Origin: Scatosoma sp045650185
GTDB taxonomy: Bacteria > Bacillota > Clostridia > Christensenellales > Borkfalkiaceae
Direction: 5' to 3'
Length of the DNA stretch: 54,958 bases
Assembly (NCBI GenBank): GCA_045650185.1
Contig: JAZRQY010000019.1
Location: 1 to 54,958 of the forward strand
The notes beneath the pieces are model-generated. The model made no database searches, had not been told where the DNA came from, and worked only from the letters and a program-made list of their open reading frames with translations. This document shows, in pieces, positions 16,516 to 24,747 of this stretch (position 1 is the first letter of the stretch; each line of letters opens with the position of its first letter). Both the position numbers and the translations under genes were made by a program.

Positions 16516-16544
16516 ATTGTACCATATTTCTCTTCTTTAAGCAA
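16516..16544 (-). promoter_or_regulatory. promoter of dnaN
   Basis: Minus strand TTGCTT (16544-16539), 17-base spacer, TACAAT (16521-16516). Confidence 0.7.
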
Positions 16545-16588
16545 GTGAAATCAGCGTATTTTGTAAGTTATTTTTATAAAAAATAAAA

Positions 16589-16771
16589 GCTATGTCACAG
16601 AGAATGATTGATTTATAACAAAATTATTTTTTGTTGTTTAACGAGAAAAATATAAGAAAGGCAAGTGTTTTGTGAGGACGCATACCCACAGCGGTCTGTA
16701 ACCGAGCAAAACACGCCGAATTTTGCAATTATTTTTCCGTTAAAAATCAACCAGATGATGTGACAGAGCCA
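16589..16771. mobile_element. probable MITE, about 180 bp, between dnaN and rsmG
   Basis: The ends form imperfect inverted repeats of about 30 bp: the left end reads GCTATGTCACAGAG then TTGATT-like sequence to TAAC; the reverse complement of the right end reads GCTCTGTCACA then GGTTGATTTTTAAC. AAAATAAA flanks both ends and could be an 8-bp target duplication, although it is low complexity. No coding capacity is seen inside. The terminal sequence resembles the scattered 17-bp motif elsewhere in the window. An ISL3-type source is only a guess. Confidence 0.5.
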
Positions 16772-16805
16772 AAATAAATAACCCTCTCTTTGCTTAGTTT
16801 ATTAC

Positions 16806-16840
16806 AATAAAAAACCTGACACGCCTTCTGTCAGGTTTTA
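16806..16840 (-). terminator. terminator of rsmG
   Basis: Minus strand AAAACCTGACA, 7-base loop, TGTCAGGTTTT, then TTATTG: an 11-bp perfect stem right after the stop codon. Confidence 0.9.
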
Positions 16841-16847
16841 TCATTCT

Positions 16848-17531
16848 TTATAACGGGTTTTTGCGTTCCTTACCTTGACCACGAGGGTATTTGTTCGGCG
16901 TGGACTGTACCTTTTCTACCACCGCCAAAGTCCGTTCGCCGTAGCCTTCAGGCAGTTCGTATTTTACTACCTCTTTCAGTTTCGCCCCAAGAATCTTGTA
17001 CGCGGACTTCGCCTCGTCTATTTCCGTGGTGTCGCCGCTCTTGTACGCCACGAACGCGCCGCCCACGCGCACGAAGGGCAAGCAATATTCGCTAAGCGTA
17101 TTCATCCGCGCCACCGCGCGCGCCGTCGCAATATCGTATTTTTCCCTATGTATACTCTCCCTTGCCAAATCTTCTGCTCGTTTTGAATAAATATTCACGC
17201 CCTGCAACCCCAGTTTATCCACAACGGCGTGCAAAAATTCGCATTTTTTCCCCACACTTTCTACCAAAGTAAAAGACAAATCGTCGCGCAGGAGCTTTAA
17301 CGGCATCGACGGAAACCCCGCACCAGAGCCGATCTCAATCACTTTGGCGTTTTTTGGAAAGAATTTTTCGCCCACTACGCTGTCAAGGAAATGTTTATAA
17401 AACATATCCTTTTCCTCTAAAATCGTCGTCAAATTATACCTTGCGTTATATTCGAGCAACAGCGCGCGAAAGGCATCGAATTTTTCCTTGTATTCCCCTG
17501 TTAAAAGAGCACCGTATTCTTCTAATTTCAT
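16848..17531 (-). CDS. rsmG: 16S rRNA (guanine527-N7)-methyltransferase RsmG (GidB)
   Basis: RsmG uses SAM to methylate G527 (E. coli numbering) of 16S rRNA. The motifs are YNARYNLTTILEEKDMFYKHFLDS, the SAM-binding loop VIEIGSGAGFPSMPLKLL, ESVGKKCEFLHAVVDKLGL, and the ATARAVARMNTLSEYCLPFVRVGG region. It has 227 residues from the ATG at 17531, nine bases after AGG. Its usual neighbours mnmG and mnmE are absent. It borders a DnaA-box cluster. Confidence 0.96.
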   Translation of the reverse strand: MKLEEYGALLTGEYKEKFDAFRALLLEYNARYNLTTILEEKDMFYKHFLDSVVGEKFFPKNAKVIEIGSGAGFPSMPLKLLRDDLSFTLVESVGKKCEFLHAVVDKLGLQGVNIYSKRAEDLARESIHREKYDIATARAVARMNTLSEYCLPFVRVGGAFVAYKSGDTTEIDEAKSAYKILGAKLKEVVKYELPEGYGERTLAVVEKVQSTPNKYPRGQGKERKNPL

Positions 17532-17555
17532 ACTTATCAACCTATCTGTTTATAA

Positions 17556-17800
17556 AGTTATCCACAATTGTATATAACTGTGTGGATAACTGTTAGTTCT
17601 GTTTTTTATTCATATTTTTTGAATATTTATTTTTGTAATCTGTTGGCAGATTTGGAGAGGCTTTCCACTTATTCACAAATTCTACACAATTTTATCCACC
17701 ATGAATTGGTGGGTTATGCACCGCTGAGAAAATCGCTGAAAGCCTTTATTTGTAAGGGTTTTCTCCGTGTATTTACGGCAGTTATACACATCTCCACAGT
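17556..17800. other. second DnaA-box cluster
   Basis: This gene-free gap upstream of rsmG carries perfect boxes at 17558-17566 (TTATCCACA) and 17581-17589 (TGTGGATAA), facing each other. One-mismatch boxes lie at 17669-17677 (TTATTCACA), 17692-17700 (TTATCCACC) and 17782-17790 (TTATACACA). It may be a second half of a split origin or a DnaA-titrating site. The rest of the gap to 17970 shows no gene. Confidence 0.6.
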
Positions 17801-17970
17801 CTCTACTACTAATACTACTATATTAATTTGTATATATACCATCATTCTGCAGGAATTTGGCTGAAAGTTTTCGTCCTGAACTCTGCCGTATGAAAAAATT
17901 TTTCCAAATAAGAGAGGGATTTTCGCTTTAACGCAACCGCGCAATTCGATTATATCCATACGAACAAAAA

Positions 17971-18459
17971 TTATACGAAAAACCGAACGTTTTCTTTCCC
18001 TTTTTTCTTCTGAAAAGCGCGGACCGTGTACGCCGCGCCCCCTTTCTTCGAATTACAGTAAGCAAACAGCAGGTCTGCTTTCTCTACCATATAATCGTTT
18101 CGGGCAAAGTAGCACCCTCTTTGGTATTCTGCGTTGAACACCACCGTGTCGTCGCATGCTTCCAATACCTTATAATAGCGGAGTTTGTCCTCGGCAGAGT
18201 AATACCGCTCCTGACCATGGAAAGGAATACAGCCGCAGAGATGTAAATCCGGGAACTCTACCTTTAGCTCAGCCAAAACCTCTGCGGTAAGCAAATCAAA
18301 TCCGACAGCCAAGCCGTTATAAAAGTATTGTACACCCGATTGTATCAGCTGTCGCAAGTCTTCTTTTAACCGCTCCCGAGAGAGAGTTTCAGGCAATTCT
18401 CGATGCCCCGTGATGGCGCAACTTTTATATTCGGTTGTAGCAATACAAAGCTGTTGCAT
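17971..18459 (-). CDS. ypsA: YpsA-like SLOG-domain protein (DUF1273)
   Basis: SLOG proteins share a Rossmann-like nucleotide-binding fold; B. subtilis YpsA affects cell division and shape. The motifs are SCAITGHRELPE near the N-terminus, FYNGLAVGFDLLTAEVLAEL, a central DDTVVFNAEYQRGCYFARNDYMVEKADLLFAYC, and KKGGAAYTVRAFQKKKG. It has 162 residues, normal to slightly short. It lies 17 bases downstream of engB and is probably cotranscribed with it. Confidence 0.88.
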   Translation of the reverse strand: MQQLCIATTEYKSCAITGHRELPETLSRERLKEDLRQLIQSGVQYFYNGLAVGFDLLTAEVLAELKVEFPDLHLCGCIPFHGQERYYSAEDKLRYYKVLEACDDTVVFNAEYQRGCYFARNDYMVEKADLLFAYCNSKKGGAAYTVRAFQKKKGKENVRFFV

Positions 18460-18476
18460 ACGCTCTTCCTTGTTTT

Positions 18477-19106
18477 TTACGCCTCTTCTTCTATATCCGT
18501 TTTCGGCTGATAATAAACCTCTAAAATTTGGGCGATTTTCTGCAAAACATCCTCTTTGCCGTAGCCCGTTTCAGAGCTGGTGGCAAGCAGGTTATTTTCC
18601 CCCATATAAAGGTCGGCTGCAATCGCCTTTTTATGCTCCTTGAGCTTCATTTTCGACAGCTTGTCTGCCTTCGTTAAAATGACCGTGAAGGGCAGGACGT
18701 TGTAATGCAGGTATTCGATCATCTGCACGTCGTCCGCCGTGGGATCGTGGCGGCTGTCCGCCAACATAAACACGTGCGCAACGTTTTCCTTATCCTGAAA
18801 GAAAGCGTCCAAGGTTTTCGCCCACTTTGCCTTCTCTGCCTTCGATACCTGCGCAAAGCCGTAGCCGGGCAAGTCCGCAAGGATAAATTCGCCAAAGTCA
18901 AAGTAGTTCACCAGCCTCGTTCTACCGGGGGCGCTACTCGTTTTTGCCAGCTTTTTACGGTTTGCAAGCATATTGATAAACGAGCTTTTACCCACGTTAC
19001 TTTTTCCGCAGACGGCAATCATCGGTTTTGTAGGCTTGATAAACTGCGCCTTGGTTGCCGCCGAGGTGATAAACGTAGCGTTTTTAATTTGTACAGTCGG
19101 TTGCAT
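18477..19106 (-). CDS. engB: ribosome biogenesis GTPase EngB (YsxC/YihA)
   Basis: EngB is an essential GTPase needed for 50S assembly. The motifs are G1 GKSNVGKSSFINML, G3 LADLPGYGFAQVSK, G4 ILTKADKL and G5-like ATSSETGYG. It has 209 residues with an N-terminal strand FITSAATKAQFIKPTKP typical of the family. AAAGGAGG lies 11 bases before the ATG. It follows lon by 41 bases, the common Bacillota lon-engB arrangement. Confidence 0.96.
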   Translation of the reverse strand: MQPTVQIKNATFITSAATKAQFIKPTKPMIAVCGKSNVGKSSFINMLANRKKLAKTSSAPGRTRLVNYFDFGEFILADLPGYGFAQVSKAEKAKWAKTLDAFFQDKENVAHVFMLADSRHDPTADDVQMIEYLHYNVLPFTVILTKADKLSKMKLKEHKKAIAADLYMGENNLLATSSETGYGKEDVLQKIAQILEVYYQPKTDIEEEA

Positions 19107-19147
19107 CGCGTGTATGCCCTCCTTTGTTAAAGTAAAAGGTAAATTGC

Positions 19148-21478
19148 TTATTTCTCAATCGCCACGTCGAATACTTCGCTGACGTTTTCCGCGAGTACGA
19201 AATGCAGAGTCTTTGCAATCTCCGCAGGAATGTCCTGAATATCCCGTTCGTTTGCCTTCGGGATGATAATCGTAGAGATCCCTGCGCGCGCCGCCGCCAG
19301 AGCTTTTTCCTTCAAACCGCCGATAGGCAGTACCTTACCACGCAGAGTGATTTCACCCGTCATAGCGACGTCGGTGCGTACCTTTTTACCAGTGAAGACG
19401 GAGAGGATTGCCGTGGCGATCGTGATGCCTGCGCTGGGCCCGTCCTTCGGGGTTGCCCCCTCGGGAACGTGAACGTGCACGTTATTCGTTTCAAAAAGAG
19501 TTTCGTCAATGCCGTATTCCTTGGCGTTCGCGCGCACGAAGGTAAGCGCCGCCCTTGCGGATTCCTTCATCACGTCGCCAAGCTTACCGGTCAACAGAAT
19601 TTCGCCCTTGCCTGCCACTCTCGTCGCCTCTACCGTCAAGGTTGTTCCGCCGTAAGAGGTCCAAGCAAGACCGTTCACCGCGCCCACCTCAGGGGTGCGT
19701 TTTTCCTCGTTCAATACGTACATGGGTGCGCCTAACAGCTCGATTACCTTCTTTTTGGTGATCGAAACCTTGCGCATTTTCTTATGGTCGGCAAACTTTA
19801 CGGCAATCTTACGACAAACGGAGCCAATCGTCCTTTCCAAGGTACGTACGCCTGCCTCTAACGTATAGCCTTCAATCAGGGCCTCTAACCCCTCGTCCGT
19901 AAACGAGGCTAATTTATCGGTGATGCCGTTCGCCTTCAACTGTTTGGGAATCAAATAATGTTTTGCAATCTCCATCTTTTCCTGCAAGGTATAGCCCGAA
20001 AGACGGATGACTTCCATTCGATCCAATAAAGGCTTTGGAATGGTATCTAAGGAGTTTGCGGTCGTGATAAACAGCACCTTCGATAAGTCGTAAGGAACCT
20101 CCAAATATCGATCGCGGAAGGTGGGGTTTTGTTCGGGATCTAACACCTCAAGCAAAGCGGATGCAGGGTCGCCGCGCATATCCGAGGAAATCTTGTCGAT
20201 TTCGTCCAGCAGGAATACGGGGTTGATCGAGCCTGCGTTCTGCATCGCGTACAAAACTCTGCCGGGGATTGCGCCGACGTACGTTTTACGGTGGCCACGA
20301 ATTTCCGCCTCGTCTTTGACGCCGCCAAGGCTCATGCGCACGAATTTACGATTGAGCGCGCGCGCCACCGAGCTGGCAATACTCGTCTTACCGACGCCGG
20401 GAGGACCTACCAAGCACAAAATCGGGGCTTTCATATTCCCCGTCAGCTTCAACACCGCCAAATATTCGGTGATACGCTCTTTGATTTTTTCGAGGCCGTA
20501 GTGGTCGCTTTCCAGCACCTTCACGCAATCGGAAAGCTTTTCCGTATCCTTTGTTTCTTCCGTCCAGGGCAGGGATAAAACTTGATCCAGATACGTCGTA
20601 ATAATCGTGTATTCAGGCGCAGAAGGCTGAATACGGCTAAGGCGAGAAACTTCCTTCAGGCACTTTTCTTCGACCTCAGGAGGGAGCTGTTTTTCGAGGA
20701 TTTTTTGTTTGTATTCCTCTTCCTCTTTGCCGGTATCGCCGAGCTCCTCGTGGATGGCGCGAAGCTGTTCACGAAGGAAATATTCCTTTTGGTTTTTGTC
20801 GATGCTTTGACGGACGGCGTTTGCAATCTTCTTTTCGATTTTTGCGATTTCCAGCTCGTCGTTCAAGCACTTTTCAAACAATTTCAACCGCTCTAAAATA
20901 CGAGACTCTTCCAAAATTTTCTGTTTCACGGCGTTGCGTACACGCATAGAGGAAAGCAGAATATCTACGTACTCGTCGGGGTCAGAGCAAAGCTCTGCCT
21001 TTTGCAGTAATTCCTTCGAAATCTTCCCATCCGTACCCAAAACGTCGGAAACGAGCGCCTTTGCCGTGCGGAAATATGCTTCCGTTAAAACCTCGTCCCC
21101 TTTTTTAGGCGCAACCTCAATAACGTGCGCAAAAAAGCAGAGCTCGTCCTGATAAAATTCAGAAATCTTTGCGCGGTAAAGCCCGTCTGCGTGCACACGA
21201 ATCGTGCCACCGGGAAGCTTAGAGATCTGGCGCACGCGCGCAACGACACCGACGGTATACAAATCGTCCGCCGTAATATCGTCCCGCTTACTGTCCTTTT
21301 GGGAAACGATAAACAGCAGTCTGTCTACGTTTTCCGAGGCTTTTTCTACCGCCTTTAAGGTACGCTCTCTTCCCGCTTCAAAAACGATGGAGGTGTGAGG
21401 GAATGCTATTTTTCCCCGAAGGGGAATTAAGGGAACGGACAGCTCCCTGATTTTTTGAAAGTCTTGATATTTTTCCAT
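19148..21478 (-). CDS. lon: ATP-dependent protease La (LonA)
   Basis: LonA is a soluble hexameric protease that degrades misfolded and regulatory proteins. It has 776 residues: an N-terminal substrate domain beginning VPLIPLRGKIAFPH, a coiled-coil region, an AAA domain with Walker A GPPGVGKTS and Walker B PVFLLDEIDKI, and a peptidase with catalytic Ser in ATPKDGPSAGITIATAIL and catalytic Lys in GGLKEKALAAARAG. No Shine-Dalgarno precedes the ATG. Instead a TATAAT box lies six bases upstream, so the mRNA is predicted to be leaderless. Confidence 0.97.
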   Translation of the reverse strand: MEKYQDFQKIRELSVPLIPLRGKIAFPHTSIVFEAGRERTLKAVEKASENVDRLLFIVSQKDSKRDDITADDLYTVGVVARVRQISKLPGGTIRVHADGLYRAKISEFYQDELCFFAHVIEVAPKKGDEVLTEAYFRTAKALVSDVLGTDGKISKELLQKAELCSDPDEYVDILLSSMRVRNAVKQKILEESRILERLKLFEKCLNDELEIAKIEKKIANAVRQSIDKNQKEYFLREQLRAIHEELGDTGKEEEEYKQKILEKQLPPEVEEKCLKEVSRLSRIQPSAPEYTIITTYLDQVLSLPWTEETKDTEKLSDCVKVLESDHYGLEKIKERITEYLAVLKLTGNMKAPILCLVGPPGVGKTSIASSVARALNRKFVRMSLGGVKDEAEIRGHRKTYVGAIPGRVLYAMQNAGSINPVFLLDEIDKISSDMRGDPASALLEVLDPEQNPTFRDRYLEVPYDLSKVLFITTANSLDTIPKPLLDRMEVIRLSGYTLQEKMEIAKHYLIPKQLKANGITDKLASFTDEGLEALIEGYTLEAGVRTLERTIGSVCRKIAVKFADHKKMRKVSITKKKVIELLGAPMYVLNEEKRTPEVGAVNGLAWTSYGGTTLTVEATRVAGKGEILLTGKLGDVMKESARAALTFVRANAKEYGIDETLFETNNVHVHVPEGATPKDGPSAGITIATAILSVFTGKKVRTDVAMTGEITLRGKVLPIGGLKEKALAAARAGISTIIIPKANERDIQDIPAEIAKTLHFVLAENVSEVFDVAIEK

Positions 21479-21484
21479 ATTTTA

Positions 21485-21513
21485 ATTATAACCTAAAACC
21501 AAAGTATTCTAAA
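21485..21513 (-). promoter_or_regulatory. promoter of lon, fused to the start codon
   Basis: Minus strand TTTAGA (21513-21508), 17-base spacer, TATAAT (21490-21485). Six bases separate the -10 box from the lon ATG, so transcription should begin at about the A of the ATG. Confidence 0.7.
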
Positions 21514-21545
21514 CACAAGGCTATTTTTACGATACAGCCTTATAC

Positions 21546-21574
21546 AAAAACGCCCCTAAAAAAGAGGCGTTTTA
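21546..21574 (-). terminator. terminator of the BY-kinase operon
   Basis: Minus strand AAAACGCC(T)CT, A/T loop, AG(G)GGCGTTTT followed by TGT; nine or more paired bases with one mismatch. Confidence 0.7.
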
Positions 21575-21603
21575 AGTACCTGCTTAGCAAGTTATGATTT
21601 TTT

Positions 21604-21620
21604 GGCTCTGTAACACAGCC
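21604..21620 (+). repeat. 17-bp dispersed motif, copy a
   Basis: GGCTCTGTAACACAGCC, a near-palindrome followed by a run of T; one mismatch to the window consensus GGCTCTGTGACACAGCC. Confidence 0.7.
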
Positions 21621-21629
21621 ATTTTTTTT

Positions 21630-21646
21630 AGCTCTGTGACACAGCC
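21630..21646 (+). repeat. 17-bp dispersed motif, copy b
   Basis: AGCTCTGTGACACAGCC, one mismatch to consensus, 10 bases from copy a in the same orientation and ending just before the BY-kinase stop codon. Confidence 0.7.
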
Positions 21647-21647
21647 T

Positions 21648-22460
21648 TTATTTTTGGGTTTCCTGTTCGTCTAAATCGTCAGCCTCTCTGGAATAGCCGT
21701 AGACGTAGGAGTATTTCGTGTAATGATAGTACCCACGATAATTGCTATACATTTTCCCTTGGTTGGACTTGTAGTCGTTCAATACGACGCCAAGTACGTT
21801 TGCTTTAGCAAACTGCAAGGTGGAAAGGGATCGCTGTACGTCGGAAATATAGGAAACGTTGTGTCTACAAATAATTACCGTACCATCCGTCTTAGGCGCA
21901 ACTGCAAGCGCGTCCGATACCATCAAAACGGGAGGCGTATCGATAACGACGTAGTCGAACTTCGATTTAAGATCTTCCAACAAAGAAGTCATCTTCTCAC
22001 TTTCAAGCAATTCGTAAGGCTTCGGTGAATGGGTTCCGCAGGTGATATAATACAAGTTTTCGTTTACTTCGGAATGGCGTAAAACGGTATCCAAAGAAAC
22101 CAAACCGGAAAGGTAATCACTAAGGCCGGGGGTGCGTTTACACTTAAAGAATTTTGCAACTCTGCCCTTACGGATATCCGCGTCAACCAAAACGACCTTT
22201 GCGTCGGACATAGCAAACATCAACGCAAGGTTTGCGGCAACCATCGTCTTACCGTCCTCAGGATAAGAGGAGGTGAAAGTGATTACGGAGCCACCCTGCT
22301 TTTCAGGGATAGAAACGGAAAGAGAAGCCTTTAAGTTACGGAAAGCTTCCGTGATTTCAAACGGCGTATTCTTACTAAGAAGATATGCTTTACGAGGAGT
22401 TCTATTTCTTTTCGCGTCGTTCATACGGCGACGGTTTTTCAAATTCTCAAAAAATCCCAT
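21648..22460 (-). CDS. CpsD/CapB-family tyrosine-protein kinase (BY-kinase)
   Basis: BY-kinases autophosphorylate on tyrosine and control exopolysaccharide polymerisation together with a membrane adaptor. The protein has ITEAFRNLKASLSV (family N-terminus), Walker A' in TSSYPEDGKTMVAANLALM, Walker A'-like VVLVDADIRKG, and Walker B YVVIDTPPVLMVSDALAV. It ends in a tyrosine cluster (YRGYYHYTKYSYVYGYSR), the expected autophosphorylation site. It has 270 residues and starts two bases after the adaptor gene stops, a classic split kinase pair. No polysaccharide synthesis genes are nearby. Confidence 0.92.
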   Translation of the reverse strand: MGFFENLKNRRRMNDAKRNRTPRKAYLLSKNTPFEITEAFRNLKASLSVSIPEKQGGSVITFTSSYPEDGKTMVAANLALMFAMSDAKVVLVDADIRKGRVAKFFKCKRTPGLSDYLSGLVSLDTVLRHSEVNENLYYITCGTHSPKPYELLESEKMTSLLEDLKSKFDYVVIDTPPVLMVSDALAVAPKTDGTVIICRHNVSYISDVQRSLSTLQFAKANVLGVVLNDYKSNQGKMYSNYRGYYHYTKYSYVYGYSREADDLDEQETQK

Positions 22461-22462
22461 AA

Positions 22463-23533
22463 TTACGCCTCCTTCTTTGCATGTTGATCATTTTTCTGGG
22501 TAGCTACGCTATTATCTTCAATAGAAGGAATAACACCCAGAAGAGGAACGTTCAGCTGACGAGCAATCACGTCGTAATCACGGACACGCTTATCCGATCT
22601 ATCAAGGAAGATTACAACGACGCAAGCAACAACCAAAGAGATTGCGGCAAGCAACAGAGCGAACTTAATCGATTCTTTCAAGATATAACCGTCGTTCATC
22701 AGGTCGATGTCCGTAATGGTCGTAATCTGCGTACAGCTCGTCGAAATGTAACCGTCAGGAATAATCATCTTTTCGCAAACGTACTTAGGCAATTCTTGTT
22801 GCACACGGATCAACAAATCCTCCGCGATGGGCTTAAATTCTTTTTCATTCGCGCCCAAAACGGAAATTTCAACGTAGATGAAGCTGCGTGCCAAGTCGAC
22901 TGCGTTGTCCAAATCCTTCTCGTTTTGCATGTAAGAGAAATTGATCGAATCCATATAAAGCGTCAACGTTTCACGGTACAGTTTCGTCTTTCTCCAAAGA
23001 AGAAGCGTTTCGTTAATTTTCTCGTTCGCCTCTTTTACAGCAAGCTCGTATTCAGCTTTGGTTGCTTCCCCTGCCTCGTAATCCGCTTGTATCTTCAAGG
23101 ATGCGTCGATTTTCGCCTGAGCCGCATCAATCGCATCGTCTAATTTTAAAGCGACTTCAGCTTCGTTAGACTTATCAACCCAAGTATCTTTTTTAGGCAA
23201 AAGATCTCCGTTCAAAATCATCAATTCTGCAAAGCTTTCGGAATTGAGAAGGCGCACGATGTTATCCATTACGTTTTTACCGTATGCACCGTAAACACCG
23301 TAGGTGGAGCCACCACCCAGTTCCGTATCCTCATTATTCTCAGGGCGCACGGGGTTTACGTAGAATTCCATATTCGTACCCCAATAGCGAACGTCGTAAG
23401 ATGTTGCAAAACCAATCGCGCCACCTAACAAACCACCGCACAACAATACAAGAATAAGAAGTTTAATTTTAGACAAAAGGACTTTTAATAAATCCAATAG
23501 GCTAAGTTCTTCTTTTTCAACCTGTTCGTTCAT
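22463..23533 (-). CDS. Wzz/CpsC-type polysaccharide co-polymerase, BY-kinase adaptor
   Basis: This membrane protein activates the cognate BY-kinase and helps set polysaccharide chain length. Helix 1 is at about 29-48 (LKVLLSKIKLLILVLLCGGLLGGAIGF) and helix 2 at about 292-315 (FALLLAAISLVVACVVVIFL). The external part between them is helical and alanine/glutamate rich (DDAIDAAQAKIDASLKIQADYEAGEATKAEYELAVKEANEKI). The short cytoplasmic tail (DRSDKRVRDYDVIARQLNVPLLGVIPSIED) matches the kinase-contact segment of CpsC. It has 356 residues, longer than streptococcal CpsC because of the external coiled coil. Confidence 0.88.
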   Translation of the reverse strand: MNEQVEKEELSLLDLLKVLLSKIKLLILVLLCGGLLGGAIGFATSYDVRYWGTNMEFYVNPVRPENNEDTELGGGSTYGVYGAYGKNVMDNIVRLLNSESFAELMILNGDLLPKKDTWVDKSNEAEVALKLDDAIDAAQAKIDASLKIQADYEAGEATKAEYELAVKEANEKINETLLLWRKTKLYRETLTLYMDSINFSYMQNEKDLDNAVDLARSFIYVEISVLGANEKEFKPIAEDLLIRVQQELPKYVCEKMIIPDGYISTSCTQITTITDIDLMNDGYILKESIKFALLLAAISLVVACVVVIFLDRSDKRVRDYDVIARQLNVPLLGVIPSIEDNSVATQKNDQHAKKEA

Positions 23534-23606
23534 TGCATTCTCCTTTATACAACAATGTAATCATTCTTCTTCCTTTTCTAAAAGAAAAGAAAGGCTCACG
23601 AATAGC

Positions 23607-23635
23607 ATTATAACACAATCCACAGCAAAAAGCAA
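23607..23635 (-). promoter_or_regulatory. promoter of the CpsC/CpsD-like operon
   Basis: Minus strand TTGCTT (23635-23630), 17-base spacer, TATAAT (23612-23607). A near-perfect DnaA-like TGTGGATTG lies in the spacer, which I regard as chance. Confidence 0.8.
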
Positions 23636-23678
23636 GTGTTTCTGAAAGAAATAACTGTAAAAATCTTCCCTCAACTAC

Positions 23679-23707
23679 TTGAAAAAAAGCAAAAAATATG
23701 CTATACT
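23679..23707 (+). promoter_or_regulatory. promoter of holB-ricT
   Basis: TTGAAA (23679-23684), 17-base spacer, TATACT (23702-23707), 42 bases before the chosen GTG start. Confidence 0.8.
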
Positions 23708-23748
23708 GTTATAAATTTCGTGTGATACACAAAAAAGGGGGCAGACGG

Positions 23749-24723
23749 GTGCAGGAAACTTTACAAAAAACAACCGCGTATACCCGATTGCTCTCGCAGA
23801 GAGAAGAGGGAAAGCTCTCCCATGCGTATCTACTGGTGTATGACGATCCCACGCACACGAAGACGGCGTTGAAGGAGTTAGCCAAAATCTTTTTTTATGC
23901 AGAGGAGTTTGGCTATGGCAATGCGGAGAGTGAGCGTATCGCGCGCCTCATTGACGGAGAAAAGTACGCCGACTGCCTCATCTATCCCAAAAATGAAAAA
24001 AGACTGAACGTCGAGGAATGTGAGCGTATCATCGAGGAATGTTTCGTGCACGCCGTCGAGGGAGAGAAAAAGGTAATCCTCATCGACCGTATCGACGAGG
24101 CGTTGCCCACCGCGCAAAATAAACTGCTGAAAGTATTGGAAGAACCGCACGAAGGCGTTGTATTTTTACTGTCGGCAAGAACCGTCTACCCCGTATTGCA
24201 AACGGTATTGTCGCGAACGCAAAGGCTGGAAATTCCGCCCTTTTCCATTGAAGAAGTGGGGGTATGTCTGCGACGAAACGAAAAAATCACCGCCACCAGC
24301 GAGGAAATCCAGTTGGTTTCGGCGCTCTCTTGCGGCAGTGTTGGTACAGCAGAAGGGTTGCTTTCTGCAGGGTATTATAAGACGTTGCTGTCCGATGCGC
24401 TGGAACTGTGTGAGTGTGATTTAGACCGTCTTCCGATTGCGGCAAAAAAGGCAGGCGCGACCAAAAACAAAAAAGAGCTCGTGTCGATTTTGCGTTTAAT
24501 TTTTAGGGATGCGGCGTTTGTGAAGCTTGGCGAAGAGAAACAGCTGTTGCTTTCGCCCGAAAAAGAGCGGATTTCTCGCATAGCACAGCGTTTTTCTTAC
24601 GCAAACCTTATCCACGCGCAACAGCGACTGTCGGCGGTAGAAAAAGAGGTCGTATTCAACGCGAATTTCACGCAGAGCATCGAATTGTGTATGGCGCAGA
24701 TTTTAACGAAAAATAATTCTTAA
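23749..24723 (+). CDS. holB: DNA polymerase III delta' subunit
   Basis: Delta' is the stator of the clamp loader that opens the DnaN ring. The N-terminus KLSHAYLLVYDDPTHTKTALKELAKIF corresponds to the family's HAYLFxGPxGxGK region, with a degenerate P-loop as expected for delta'. Then come NEKRLNVEECERIIEECFVHAVEGEKKVILIDRIDEA, NKLLKVLEEPHEGVVFLLSA and LPTVLSRTQ-like VLQTVLSRTQRLEIPPFS. The zinc-binding module of DnaX-type subunits is absent. GTG at 23749 follows AGGGGG by seven bases. It has 324 residues and is followed by ricT, the usual order. Confidence 0.9.
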   Translation: MQETLQKTTAYTRLLSQREEGKLSHAYLLVYDDPTHTKTALKELAKIFFYAEEFGYGNAESERIARLIDGEKYADCLIYPKNEKRLNVEECERIIEECFVHAVEGEKKVILIDRIDEALPTAQNKLLKVLEEPHEGVVFLLSARTVYPVLQTVLSRTQRLEIPPFSIEEVGVCLRRNEKITATSEEIQLVSALSCGSVGTAEGLLSAGYYKTLLSDALELCECDLDRLPIAAKKAGATKNKKELVSILRLIFRDAAFVKLGEEKQLLLSPEKERISRIAQRFSYANLIHAQQRLSAVEKEVVFNANFTQSIELCMAQILTKNNS

Positions 24724-24747
24724 AAAGAGCCAAAAAAAAGGAAAAAT

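Noticed and set aside
15235..16548. A 437-codon open frame on the plus strand
   Set aside because: It is the antisense of dnaN and shows no recognisable domain.
23612..23629. TGTGGATTG as a DnaA box in the CpsC/CpsD-type promoter
   Set aside because: A single near-match in AT-rich DNA without neighbours is not meaningful.
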